A stretch of 54,725 nucleotides of DNA, from assembly GCA_039715055.1 (NCBI GenBank), contig JBDLID010000002.1:1-54725 (forward strand), written 5' to 3'. Below are positions 16,826 to 24,196 of the stretch, piece after piece; the first letter of the stretch is position 1, and each line of letters starts with the position of its first letter. Under the pieces are notes generated by a model. The model made no database searches, had not been told where the DNA came from, and was given only the letters and a program-made list of their open reading frames with translations. The position numbers and the translations under genes were made by a program. The DNA is from JBDLID01 sp039715055. GTDB lineage: Bacteria; Desulfobacterota; Desulfobulbia; Desulfobulbales; Desulfocapsaceae.

Positions 16826-19780
16826 CTAATGAACTCTTTTCATATAATCGTGGACACAGGCCATGAGCCGTTCCTTGTCAAGTTTAATGTGGTACTCATC
16901 CACGCCCACCGCCTTACCGCGAGCGACATCTTCCTCTCCTGCCAGAGTGGTCAGAGCAATAACCGGCAGATGCTTATATCGTGGGTCCTTTTTGATCGTT
17001 TCAGTGAGTTCAAAACCGTTCATGTTAGGCATTTCTATATCAGTCACGACAATGGATATCTCATCAGCATGTTCCTGCAGCATTTCCCAGGCAATCTGTC
17101 CATCTTCACCTTCAATCACGGAATATCCTGACTCAACCATGTAGCCCTTGACCTGATTTCTGAAAAAATTTGAATCTTCGGCAATGAGAATTGTAGGCGG
17201 GGTCCCTTCATCTTCAGCTGCCTCGTAGGTCTCCTGTTCATCGAACCACTCAGGAAAGAGAGCCTCAACCACCTCAAATATATTCACCAGCATGGTTGTA
17301 TGTCCGTCAATTATGGTGGAGCCCATGATGCCGCTCTGCTTCAGAGTGACCTCGTCGATCTCGGCTGAAATTTCCAAGGCATCGATGGGGCCGATGGCCA
17401 GAAGGCCAATGGTCTGGTTGGCGATGTTGAAGACAATTACCAGCAGGTCATCATGATCGGCAATAGGCTGAACCATGGCAACATCGTCAATGGCGATCAA
17501 GGCGAGACTGCCGCCGCGGTATTGCATGACCCTTCTGCCACCCAGATCTTCAATATCTGTAAGCTTGATTTTTTCAATACGCTCAACCTGGTTGAGTGGA
17601 ACACCAAACTGCTCCTCCTCGGAACTTCTGAAGGTAAGAAGGGCCTGCTTGTCCTTCTTTGATCTGATTTTTTCCTCAACAGACAGGGTAACCTCACTGG
17701 TCCTGTCAGTGCCATCGAGAGAGGTGAGCTCTGCCATTTTGGCCAGATTGGAAACATCTAGAATGAGGGCAATCCGGCCGTCACCCATGATGGTGGCTCC
17801 GGCATACCCTTTACAGGCCTGAAGATGACGGCCAAGAGGTTTGATGACGATTTCTTCGGAATCCTGAAGGCGATCAACGATCAGTCCGTACTTCATGGAC
17901 CCGGTTGACACGACAACAATATTTAAAGCGCTTGCGGCACTGTAGCGGCGATCTTGCCGCTGTGATCGGAGTTTGTCATCATCATCGATTGAGACCGGCT
18001 GATCTTCAACACTTTCTAGTTCTGGAGCTGAGGAGTCGGAACGGTCGTCAAAAATACGTTCCCGGCGATCAGGTTTCTCTTCATTGTCACCCCGGTCCCA
18101 ATATAGTCTCTCAATGCCAATGACATCAGCGAGACGAATAAGAGGAAGAAGATTGCCGCGCAGCCTGACAACCTCGGCGTCACCGACCCGCTCAACGCGG
18201 TCATTAATCTGACCGGCGGGGATACGAAGAAGTTCTTCAAGGTTGACTTGAGGAATAGCGTAGCGTTCTCCCCCGGTCATGATGATCTGACAGGGGATAA
18301 TGGCAAGGGTCAGCGGCAGCTTGATGGCAATGGTGGTACCTCGACCGACTTCAGAAGTGATTTCCACCTGGCCGCCCAGCTGGTCAAGATTGGTTTTGAC
18401 CACATCCATGCCAACCCCACGGCCTGAGACATCTGTAACTTTTTGAGCTGTGGAGAAACCGGGGAGAAAGATCAGGTTCATCTTCTCTTTGTCTGACATT
18501 GCCTGGGTCTGTTCCTGGGTAAGCAGCCCCTTGGCAATTGCACTTAAGGCGAGCGCTTCGCCATCGAGACCTTTTCCGTCATCATTGATTTCAATGACAA
18601 CCTGACCGGCCTCATGATAGGCCTTGAGAATAACGGTACCCTTGTCAGACTTGCCTGCTTTTACACGGTCAGACGGCATTTCGATGCCGTGGTCGACCGA
18701 GTTTCGGACAAGGTGGGTCAGCGGGTCATTGATGGCCTCAATGATTGTTTTATCAAGCTCTACGTCTTTTCCTACAATGGTCAGTTCAATGTTTTTGCTT
18801 AGTTTCTTTGACAGATCACGAACCACTCTGGGAAACTTGTTAAACACATTGCCAATGGGCTGCATTCTGGTCAGCATGATCGCCTCCTGCAGTTCAGAGG
18901 TAATCAGGTCTATACGCTGGCCCACGGCTTCGGCGTTACGAAAATCATCAGAGGTGATGGTCTGCAGTAACTGGTTCCGGCTCAGGACCAGCTCTCCGGC
19001 AAGGGTCATTAAAGAGTCGAGCAGGCTGACATGGACCCTGATTGATGTGTCTACTTTAAGCGGTGAGGCCTTTTTTGCTTCTGCCGGCTGGGCAGGTGCA
19101 GAAGGTGTTGTCTGCACGGCGGGTTTAACTGCAGGTTCTTCTATTATCTCAGCCGGAGGTTCAGGTTCAGGTTCCGGTTCAGGATCAGCCAGGGCCTCAG
19201 CGATACTTTCAGCTGATATTGATTCAGGCTCTATCATTTCAGGTTCCGGCAGTAAATCCTCCTCTGCTGGTTCATCGGTCCGGGCGGATGACTCTTGTGC
19301 AGATTCACCACTGGTCGACTCTTCTCCGGAAGCACCAGAATCATCTGCGACCGGTACATCAACCTCTGAAGCGCCCGGAGCTGGTGTTATTGGTCGCCCT
19401 TCAAAAATATCGCACAGTGGGACAACAAGTTCGTTGATATCATATTCATTACTGTTGTTGATATCCTCGATCATGACCTGCAGTTTGTCGGAGCCGAGCA
19501 ATAAAATATTGATGATTTCCGGAGTAGGAACGAGCTTGCGACTGCGGATCATGCCAAGCACGTTCTCCATGTTGTGGGCAAGTTCCTGGATAACCGTCAG
19601 CCCCATGAAACCAGCACCACCTTTAATGGAGTGAGCTGCACGAAACACTTTGTTGACCAGCTCTTCATCGATATCGGCTCCTCCCTCTTCAATGGCCAGG
19701 AGGTCATTTTCGATATCAGCTAAATGTTCCAGTGATTCCTCAACAAACCCTTGCAATATTTCATCATCTTCAATTTGCAT
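16826..19780 (-). CDS. cheA: CheA-type hybrid chemosensory histidine kinase
   Basis: About 984 residues. Domains in order are Hpt (AAHSIKGGAGF with the phospho-His), an acidic Pro/Glu-rich linker, a dimerisation segment (VSLLDSLMTLAGELVLSRNQLLQ), HATPase (HLVRNSVDHGIE, DDGKGLD, GRGVGMDVV), a CheW-like domain, a second CheW-like domain (LLTFRSSEEEQFGVPLNQVERI), and a C-terminal receiver (ILIAEDSNFF, VVTDIEMPNMNGFEL). A GTG at 19804 also opens the frame, but ATG 19780 has a well-spaced GAGG. It is the first gene of the che operon; the extra CheW and receiver suggest an adaptation or phosphate-sink role. Confidence 0.92.
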   Translation of the reverse strand: MQIEDDEILQGFVEESLEHLADIENDLLAIEEGGADIDEELVNKVFRAAHSIKGGAGFMGLTVIQELAHNMENVLGMIRSRKLVPTPEIINILLLGSDKLQVMIEDINNSNEYDINELVVPLCDIFEGRPITPAPGASEVDVPVADDSGASGEESTSGESAQESSARTDEPAEEDLLPEPEMIEPESISAESIAEALADPEPEPEPEPPAEIIEEPAVKPAVQTTPSAPAQPAEAKKASPLKVDTSIRVHVSLLDSLMTLAGELVLSRNQLLQTITSDDFRNAEAVGQRIDLITSELQEAIMLTRMQPIGNVFNKFPRVVRDLSKKLSKNIELTIVGKDVELDKTIIEAINDPLTHLVRNSVDHGIEMPSDRVKAGKSDKGTVILKAYHEAGQVVIEINDDGKGLDGEALALSAIAKGLLTQEQTQAMSDKEKMNLIFLPGFSTAQKVTDVSGRGVGMDVVKTNLDQLGGQVEITSEVGRGTTIAIKLPLTLAIIPCQIIMTGGERYAIPQVNLEELLRIPAGQINDRVERVGDAEVVRLRGNLLPLIRLADVIGIERLYWDRGDNEEKPDRRERIFDDRSDSSAPELESVEDQPVSIDDDDKLRSQRQDRRYSAASALNIVVVSTGSMKYGLIVDRLQDSEEIVIKPLGRHLQACKGYAGATIMGDGRIALILDVSNLAKMAELTSLDGTDRTSEVTLSVEEKIRSKKDKQALLTFRSSEEEQFGVPLNQVERIEKIKLTDIEDLGGRRVMQYRGGSLALIAIDDVAMVQPIADHDDLLVIVFNIANQTIGLLAIGPIDALEISAEIDEVTLKQSGIMGSTIIDGHTTMLVNIFEVVEALFPEWFDEQETYEAAEDEGTPPTILIAEDSNFFRNQVKGYMVESGYSVIEGEDGQIAWEMLQEHADEISIVVTDIEMPNMNGFELTETIKKDPRYKHLPVIALTTLAGEEDVARGKAVGVDEYHIKLDKERLMACVHDYMKRVH

Positions 19781-19804
19781 CCGGTACCTCGCATCGATGG
19801 TCAC

Positions 19805-20134
19805 ATTTTTATAACGGTTTAACCTGAGTGATTAAAAAAACGATTCGGAAACATTCACCCAGGTAAGCACAAGGTACCCGCAAGACAGGTTACATGTGCA
19901 AATACAAACAATCATGAATCGATATCTTCAGTAAATGCTGACTATCTGGCAATTCATTGGAAATATATCGGAAGGTCGGAACTATTACTTCAATGGATTC
20001 TTGAGAAAACCGGCTACAAAATGAAAAAACTGAATATTAGAAAAAACGGGCAGGAAAGGAGAGTGGGAAAAGACCACTGCAGATTTAAAAAAGGCAAAGA
20101 TTCCGGCCGGCAATACTTACCGGCCGGAATTGAA
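19805..20134. other. 330-bp intergenic region between slyD and cheA
   Basis: Contains the terminator of the slyD-like gene at 20100-20130 and, next to cheA, an AT-rich stretch that should hold the che promoter on the minus strand. I looked for a sigma-28-type motif and did not find one. No credible coding region. Confidence 0.5.
20093..20130 (-). terminator. terminator of the slyD-like gene
   Basis: Perfect 11-bp inverted repeat (20100-20110 and 20120-20130) with a 9-nt loop, immediately after the minus-strand stop at 20135. On the minus strand it is followed by TCTTTGCCTTTTTT, a U-rich tail. Confidence 0.75.
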
Positions 20135-20572
20135 TCAACCGATGGACAGAACGGTCAGCTCGTAGGTAAGATTGTGACCGGCAAGAGGGTGGTTATAGTC
20201 GACAGTGATGAGATCTCCTTTGACCTCGACCACTGTAGCCGGCACCTGGTGGTCTTCACCGTCTTTGTCAATGTTGAGCGAGAGGATCATACCGACTTTG
20301 GGTTCGATTTTTGCTGAAAAAGTTTTCTGTGAAAGGGTGTGAAGAAGATCCTTACGACGGGGACCATATCCCTCGTCAGGCTCGACTCTCACCTTGACTG
20401 ATTGTCCGGGAGCAAGGCCGATCAGGGCCTTTTCCACCGTTGGCGGAACATCGTGGTTGCCGACCACTATGGTCTGGGGCTGTTTGTCGGTTACAGTAGT
20501 AAAGACGGTACCATTATCGAGTTTACCGGTATAACTGATGGTTATTTGATCATTTTCCTTGACTACAGACAT
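20135..20572 (-). CDS. FKBP-type peptidyl-prolyl isomerase, SlyD-like
   Basis: About 145 residues. FKBP core: ITISYTGKLDNGTVF and EKALIGLAPGQSVKVRVEPDEGYG. A SlyD-type flap insertion with metal-chaperone architecture and the signature VDYNHPLAGHNLTYELTV follow. The C-terminal His-rich tail of E. coli SlyD is missing. It catalyses prolyl isomerisation in the cytoplasm. ATG 20572 has GGAG seven bases upstream, so I prefer it over the longer frame opening at 20608. Confidence 0.92.
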   Translation of the reverse strand: MSVVKENDQITISYTGKLDNGTVFTTVTDKQPQTIVVGNHDVPPTVEKALIGLAPGQSVKVRVEPDEGYGPRRKDLLHTLSQKTFSAKIEPKVGMILSLNIDKDGEDHQVPATVVEVKGDLITVDYNHPLAGHNLTYELTVLSIG

Positions 20573-20817
20573 ATTATTCTCCAGGATGATTGGAATATTT
20601 GGCTCCATATAGGGGAGTTACGGTTATTATGGTTTTTAACTGAACGCTACTTTATCGTATCGCCTGCAATTTGACAATATGGTGCAGCGCTTCTTTTTCC
20701 GGCGGATGGATGAAAAGGTACCTTTTGCTGACCAGCTGCTTCTTGACAAAGGGCTGCGCCAGGCATATGTTTGTTGCTTTTCAGCCGAAAAGAAACACCA
20801 TCAACAAAGAGATTGCC

Positions 20818-21009
20818 ATGAAGCTCATCTGTGAAAAACATAAAGAGGAAATGGAGTCCGAAGGAGCCATCTGTCGTCACCCCGGAGAGTACTGTAAATT
20901 CAGAACTTCCTGTATTATCAATTTTATGGGAGGCGAAAATCAACTCGACGTTACAGATGCCGCCGCATCCGCCACCGAAGAACATGAGCAAAAGACAGAG
21001 GAACTGTAA
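20818..21009 (+). CDS. small Cys/His-rich protein coupled to hisI
   Basis: 63 residues starting MKLICEKHKEEMESEGAIC. Cys5, His8, Cys19, His21, Cys26 and Cys32 could bind a metal, and the tail is acidic. Its TAA overlaps the hisI ATG (TAATG), so translation is coupled. The upstream frame is open to 20671, but only this ATG gives a compact conserved-looking protein. I do not recognise the family. Plausible roles are a metal-binding accessory or a small regulator; neither is shown by the sequence. Confidence 0.6.
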   Translation: MKLICEKHKEEMESEGAICRHPGEYCKFRTSCIINFMGGENQLDVTDAAASATEEHEQKTEEL

Positions 21010-21386
21010 TGGAGCTTAATTTTCACAAAGGGCCCAACGGGCTGCTGCCGGCAATTGTGCAGGATCATGAAACGCTGGAGATCCTGATGCTGGCCTATAT
21101 TAATGAAGAGGCCTGGGATAAGACCCTTGGTACAGGCAAGGCCCATTACTGGAGTCGCTCCCGGGATAAAATCTGGCTGAAGGGTGAATCATCCGGCCAC
21201 ATCCAGCTGATCAAAGAGATATTTATTGACTGTGATGAGGACACTGTAATTTACCGGGTGGAACAGCTTGGAGGCGCTGCCTGTCACAAGGGCTACCGTT
21301 CCTGTTTTTTCAGAAAACTGGAAAAGGGAACAGCTCAGATTGTCGGTGAACAGGTATTTGATCCTGAGACCGTCTATAAAAAATAA
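21009..21386 (+). CDS. hisI: phosphoribosyl-AMP cyclohydrolase
   Basis: Third step of histidine synthesis, hydrolysing the adenine ring of PR-AMP. 125 residues, a monofunctional HisI without the HisE domain. Signatures are PAIVQDHETLEILMLAYIN, AHYWSRSRDKIWLKGESSGH, DCDEDTVIYRV and CHKGYRSCFFR, including the zinc-binding Cys residues and the DxDxD-like magnesium site. GAGGA precedes the ATG, which overlaps the stop of the small Cys protein gene. hisG follows after 37 bp. Confidence 0.95.
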   Translation: MELNFHKGPNGLLPAIVQDHETLEILMLAYINEEAWDKTLGTGKAHYWSRSRDKIWLKGESSGHIQLIKEIFIDCDEDTVIYRVEQLGGAACHKGYRSCFFRKLEKGTAQIVGEQVFDPETVYKK

Positions 21387-21423
21387 GAATATACCGGATT
21401 GACCGGTTTGACTGGAGAGAAGA

Positions 21424-22296
21424 ATGACACTGTTGAAACTTGGCCTTCCCAAGGGAAGCCTTGAAAAGGCAACCATTGAACTGTTTGAAAAGGCTGGATG
21501 GCTGATCAAGCCTCAATCAAGAAACTATTTTCCCAAGATCGACGATGATGAGCTGGATTGCTCCATCTGTCGGCCCCAGGAGATGTCCAGATATGTGGAG
21601 AGCGGTATGCTTGATGCCGGAATCACCGGTAAGGACTGGACCATGGAGAACAGGTCTGATACCAAAGTGGTCTGCGATCTGGTCTACTCCAAGGTGAGCC
21701 GCAGGCCCACCCGCTGGATCATCGCCGTTGCCGGTGATTCCCCCATCAGGACCATTGAGGATCTTGAAGGTAAAAAAGTTGCCACAGAACTGGTTAATGT
21801 CACAAAACGCTTTTTTGCCGACAACAATATCAATGTCGATATTGAGTTCTCCTGGGGGGCCACCGAAGCCAAGGTCGTTGCCGGTCTGGCCGACGCCATT
21901 GTTGAGGTCACTGAGACAGAATCAACCATTCGTGCTCACGGTTTGCGAATTATTCATGAACTGATGGAGTCCAATACCCAGTTCATTGCCAACAAAGAGG
22001 CGTGGAACGATCCCTGGAAGAGAGAAAAGATCGAAAATATAGCTCTCCTGCTTCAGGGGGCACTGAGGGCCGATCGTATTGTCGGCTTGAAGATGAATAT
22101 CGCCAAGAGCGGTCTTGAGGATGTCATTGCAATTCTTCCAAGCCTCAACGCACCCACCGTCGCCAATCTCTATCACAAGGAATGGTATTCCGTTGAGACC
22201 GTCGTCTCTGAAGAAGAGGTTCGCGAGTTGATCCCCCAACTCCGCAGGGTCGGCGCCGAGGGGATTATTGAATATGCACTGAACAAGGTGATCTAA
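21424..22296 (+). CDS. hisG: ATP phosphoribosyltransferase, long form
   Basis: Condenses ATP with PRPP, the committed and feedback-regulated step of histidine synthesis. LKLGLPKGSLEKATIELFEKAGW, DAGITGKDW, KVATELVNVTKRFF and the phosphoribosyl-binding VEVTETESTIRAHGL are visible. At 290 residues it has the C-terminal ACT-like regulatory domain (from about residue 215), so it should be the hexameric histidine-inhibited form that needs no HisZ. GGAGAG lies upstream. It follows hisI on the same strand. Confidence 0.95.
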   Translation: MTLLKLGLPKGSLEKATIELFEKAGWLIKPQSRNYFPKIDDDELDCSICRPQEMSRYVESGMLDAGITGKDWTMENRSDTKVVCDLVYSKVSRRPTRWIIAVAGDSPIRTIEDLEGKKVATELVNVTKRFFADNNINVDIEFSWGATEAKVVAGLADAIVEVTETESTIRAHGLRIIHELMESNTQFIANKEAWNDPWKREKIENIALLLQGALRADRIVGLKMNIAKSGLEDVIAILPSLNAPTVANLYHKEWYSVETVVSEEEVRELIPQLRRVGAEGIIEYALNKVI

Positions 22297-22298
22297 AG

Positions 22299-22919
22299 GT
22301 GAGCACAAACCGTGACAGTGATAACACCAGGCTTGCATTTGACGATATCCGTTTTTTGATCAGTGTTCATAGTCTGTCGCAGCTGCCTCCTGCCGAGTAC
22401 CCGGAAATTGCCTTTGCCGGAAGATCTAATGTCGGTAAATCAAGCCTGATCAACAAGTTGATGGGGCGTAAATCCATGGTAAAGGTGAGCGGCCGGCCCG
22501 GCAAGACCCAGGGACTTAATTATTTTCTGGTTGATGAGTTGTTTTACCTGGTCGATCTCCCGGGATACGGCTATGCCAAAGTGTCAAGAAATATGCAGGA
22601 CCAGTGGCAGAAGCTGATCACCTCTTACCTGGAACAGCGGGAGTCGCTCAGTTGTGTGGTTGTGATTATGGATCTTCGCCACGAAGCCAAGCCTCAGGAT
22701 CGACAGTTACTTGGCTGGCTCAGGGACCAGAACATTGCAACACTTCCTGTCTACACCAAAAAAGACAAGCTTTCTGGTAACCAATGTGCTAAAAATGCAG
22801 CACGACTTGATTCGGGCCATGGTTTAAAACCCTCGGAACGTATTCTTTTTTCAGCAAAAACTGGTGAAGGGCGCGATGAACTGGAGAGAGCTCTTGCATC
22901 TTTTACTAAAATAGTTTAA
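22299..22919 (+). CDS. engB: ribosome-biogenesis GTPase EngB/YsxC
   Basis: Essential GTPase of large-subunit assembly. G1 AFAGRSNVGKSSLIN, a G2-region Thr in GRPGKTQGLNYF, G3 DLPGYGYA, G4 TKKDKL and G5 FSAKTGEG are all present and ordered. 206 residues is normal. The start is GTG, two bases after the hisG stop, so it is co-transcribed with hisI and hisG. Confidence 0.95.
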   Translation: MSTNRDSDNTRLAFDDIRFLISVHSLSQLPPAEYPEIAFAGRSNVGKSSLINKLMGRKSMVKVSGRPGKTQGLNYFLVDELFYLVDLPGYGYAKVSRNMQDQWQKLITSYLEQRESLSCVVVIMDLRHEAKPQDRQLLGWLRDQNIATLPVYTKKDKLSGNQCAKNAARLDSGHGLKPSERILFSAKTGEGRDELERALASFTKIV

Positions 22920-22953
22920 TACCTATATTCCCAAATAGGTATATTTACCTATA
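22919..22953. promoter_or_regulatory. nested dyad-symmetric element upstream of the two-CW gene
   Basis: ATACCTAT (22919-22926), 8 nt, ATAGGTAT (22935-22942), and then ATAGGTA (22935-22941), 4 nt, TACCTAT (22946-22952). Three alternating half-sites with a shared middle resemble an operator. It starts at the last base of the engB stop. A weak hairpin role is also possible because the arms can pair in RNA. Confidence 0.4.
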
Positions 22954-23061
22954 CGAGTGGCTGGAACACTCAAAGATATTAAATGTTAATGCCTGAACAG
23001 CAGTAAATCTAAAGCTGAGCAGGCAGAATTTATATTAGTTGTATATTTGAGGAGGTATAAG

Positions 23062-23340
23062 ATGTCGCTTCGTTCGGAATGGCCCTGCTGGGAGATTATG
23101 AAGTGTGGTGCTGATAAAGCCTGTCCAGCCAAAGAAAACTCCCAAAAGATGTGCTGGGAAATAATTCGTGAGGTTGATGCCTGTTCATTCAACATCTGCC
23201 GTGACTGCCTGGTTTATGTGAGTAAACAGAAAGACTCACAGTTCAGCCAGGAAGAAATTCTTTCCATAATGGCCCAGAAAGGGGTGAGCGTATTGACCGG
23301 CAGCAAGTGTCCGAATTTTAAGAAGAGCGAAGACTCCTGA
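23062..23340 (+). CDS. two-CW domain protein
   Basis: 92-residue Cys-rich protein. Cys9-Trp10 and Cys31-Trp32 sit in two CWE[I/x] motifs, with Cys15, Cys21-Pro22, Cys42, Cys47 and Cys50 between and after. This matches the two-CW domain seen in anaerobic Desulfobacterota, where it occurs alone or fused to signalling domains. It is probably metal-binding or redox-sensing. An excellent GGAGGT stands 5 nt before the ATG; the upstream in-frame TTG at 23047 is not needed. A bidirectional terminator follows. Confidence 0.8.
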   Translation: MSLRSEWPCWEIMKCGADKACPAKENSQKMCWEIIREVDACSFNICRDCLVYVSKQKDSQFSQEEILSIMAQKGVSVLTGSKCPNFKKSEDS

Positions 23341-23361
23341 GATAAATCAGGTATATAAAGT

Positions 23362-23407
23362 AAAAAGGGGCCGCCTCATCTGTTGAGATGAGGCGGCCCC
23401 TTTTTTT
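23362..23407. terminator. bidirectional terminator between two-CW gene and lptE
   Basis: 19-bp perfect inverted repeat (23362-23380 and 23387-23405) with a 6-nt loop. It has an A-tract on the left arm and T7 on the right, so it can terminate both the plus-strand two-CW gene and the minus-strand lptE gene that converge here. Confidence 0.92.
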
Positions 23408-23433
23408 ATTTGTGAAAATAATATAAAGGCGGA

Positions 23434-23961
23434 CTACTGTTTTTTTGCGAGCTGGGACAGAGTGTTCAGGTAGATTCTCTCAGACAGGTCATCGATAATA
23501 ATCTCGATGGCAGCGGCCTCATTATCGGCTGTCTGGGTTGAATCGCTGCCAACTTGATACTCTTCGGTCCAGGTGTGATTGTTGTTTTCCAACAGCACCT
23601 TGTCAGCACCGAGATCTTTTACAATATAACGCACATTGAGATGGACCTTGACCTCCGTTGCGTTGTTACCGGCACCGTAAGAGAGGCTGGGCAAATCAAT
23701 GGAGACAATCTCACCGGCCAGAATCAGGTCTGCGCCTTCTTTCTTAGAGACCACTTCAATGGCATTTGATTTCTGAAACCATCTCCGCAGGCTCTGGTGA
23801 AGGTCTGAGTCAAGATTGAGCTCATTGGTCCTGTTTTTCCAGGTCGTAATGTACAGCTTCTTATCGGGACCTGAATAAACATATGGATTATAATAACCGC
23901 AGGCTGAAATAACCAGGCTGACGATCAGCAAGAGCAACAGGGTGGGGCGGTAATTTTTCAA
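23434..23961 (-). CDS. lptE: LptE-family LPS-assembly lipoprotein
   Basis: 175 residues with a signal peptide and lipobox ISAC, followed by GYYNPYV. The mature part is a small alpha/beta domain with LYITTWKNRTNELNLDSDLHQSLRRWF and LAGEIVSIDLPSLSYGAGNNATEVKV, matching the LptE pattern. LptE plugs the LptD outer-membrane barrel for LPS insertion. Its place right after leuS on the same strand is the classic leuS-lptE order. Sequence similarity within the family is low, so the name rests partly on context. Confidence 0.78.
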   Translation of the reverse strand: MKNYRPTLLLLLIVSLVISACGYYNPYVYSGPDKKLYITTWKNRTNELNLDSDLHQSLRRWFQKSNAIEVVSKKEGADLILAGEIVSIDLPSLSYGAGNNATEVKVHLNVRYIVKDLGADKVLLENNNHTWTEEYQVGSDSTQTADNEAAAIEIIIDDLSERIYLNTLSQLAKKQ

Positions 23962-23990
23962 AGGTTCACTCCTCTTTATCTCGATTGCTG

Positions 23991-24143
23991 GTAACTATTC
24001 AGCAGCACCTGCATTGTGGCCGCTCAGGCCGCCTCGAGTAACACAAGTGCGCTTCGTCAGCCGGCTTGACCGCACTGCGGTCCCTGCTGAACAGTTACAG
24101 TTCCCTGCTTAGGGACGCATCCAGCTTTACGCTGAATAGTTAC
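23991..24143. repeat. candidate intergenic repeat element with 13-bp terminal inverted repeats
   Basis: GTAACTATTCAGC at 23991-24003 and its exact reverse complement at 24131-24143 bound 153 bp. A third near-copy, GCTGAACAGTTAC, is at 24086-24098. Internal small palindromes occur at 24069-24081 and 24102-24115. There is no reading frame. It lies between leuS and lptE and has the look of a REP- or MITE-like element. Confidence 0.5.
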
Positions 24144-24196
24144 GATTACTGTAGCGGATAGAGTTTAGCGTCATTTCCTCAGAGGTGAGAGTATCC

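Noticed and set aside
18624..19634. Long plus-strand open frame (336 codons) antisense to cheA
   Set aside because: Ser/Ala/Gly-rich composition with no domain pattern; it mirrors the Glu/Pro-rich linker of CheA. The minus-strand gene has intact motifs throughout.
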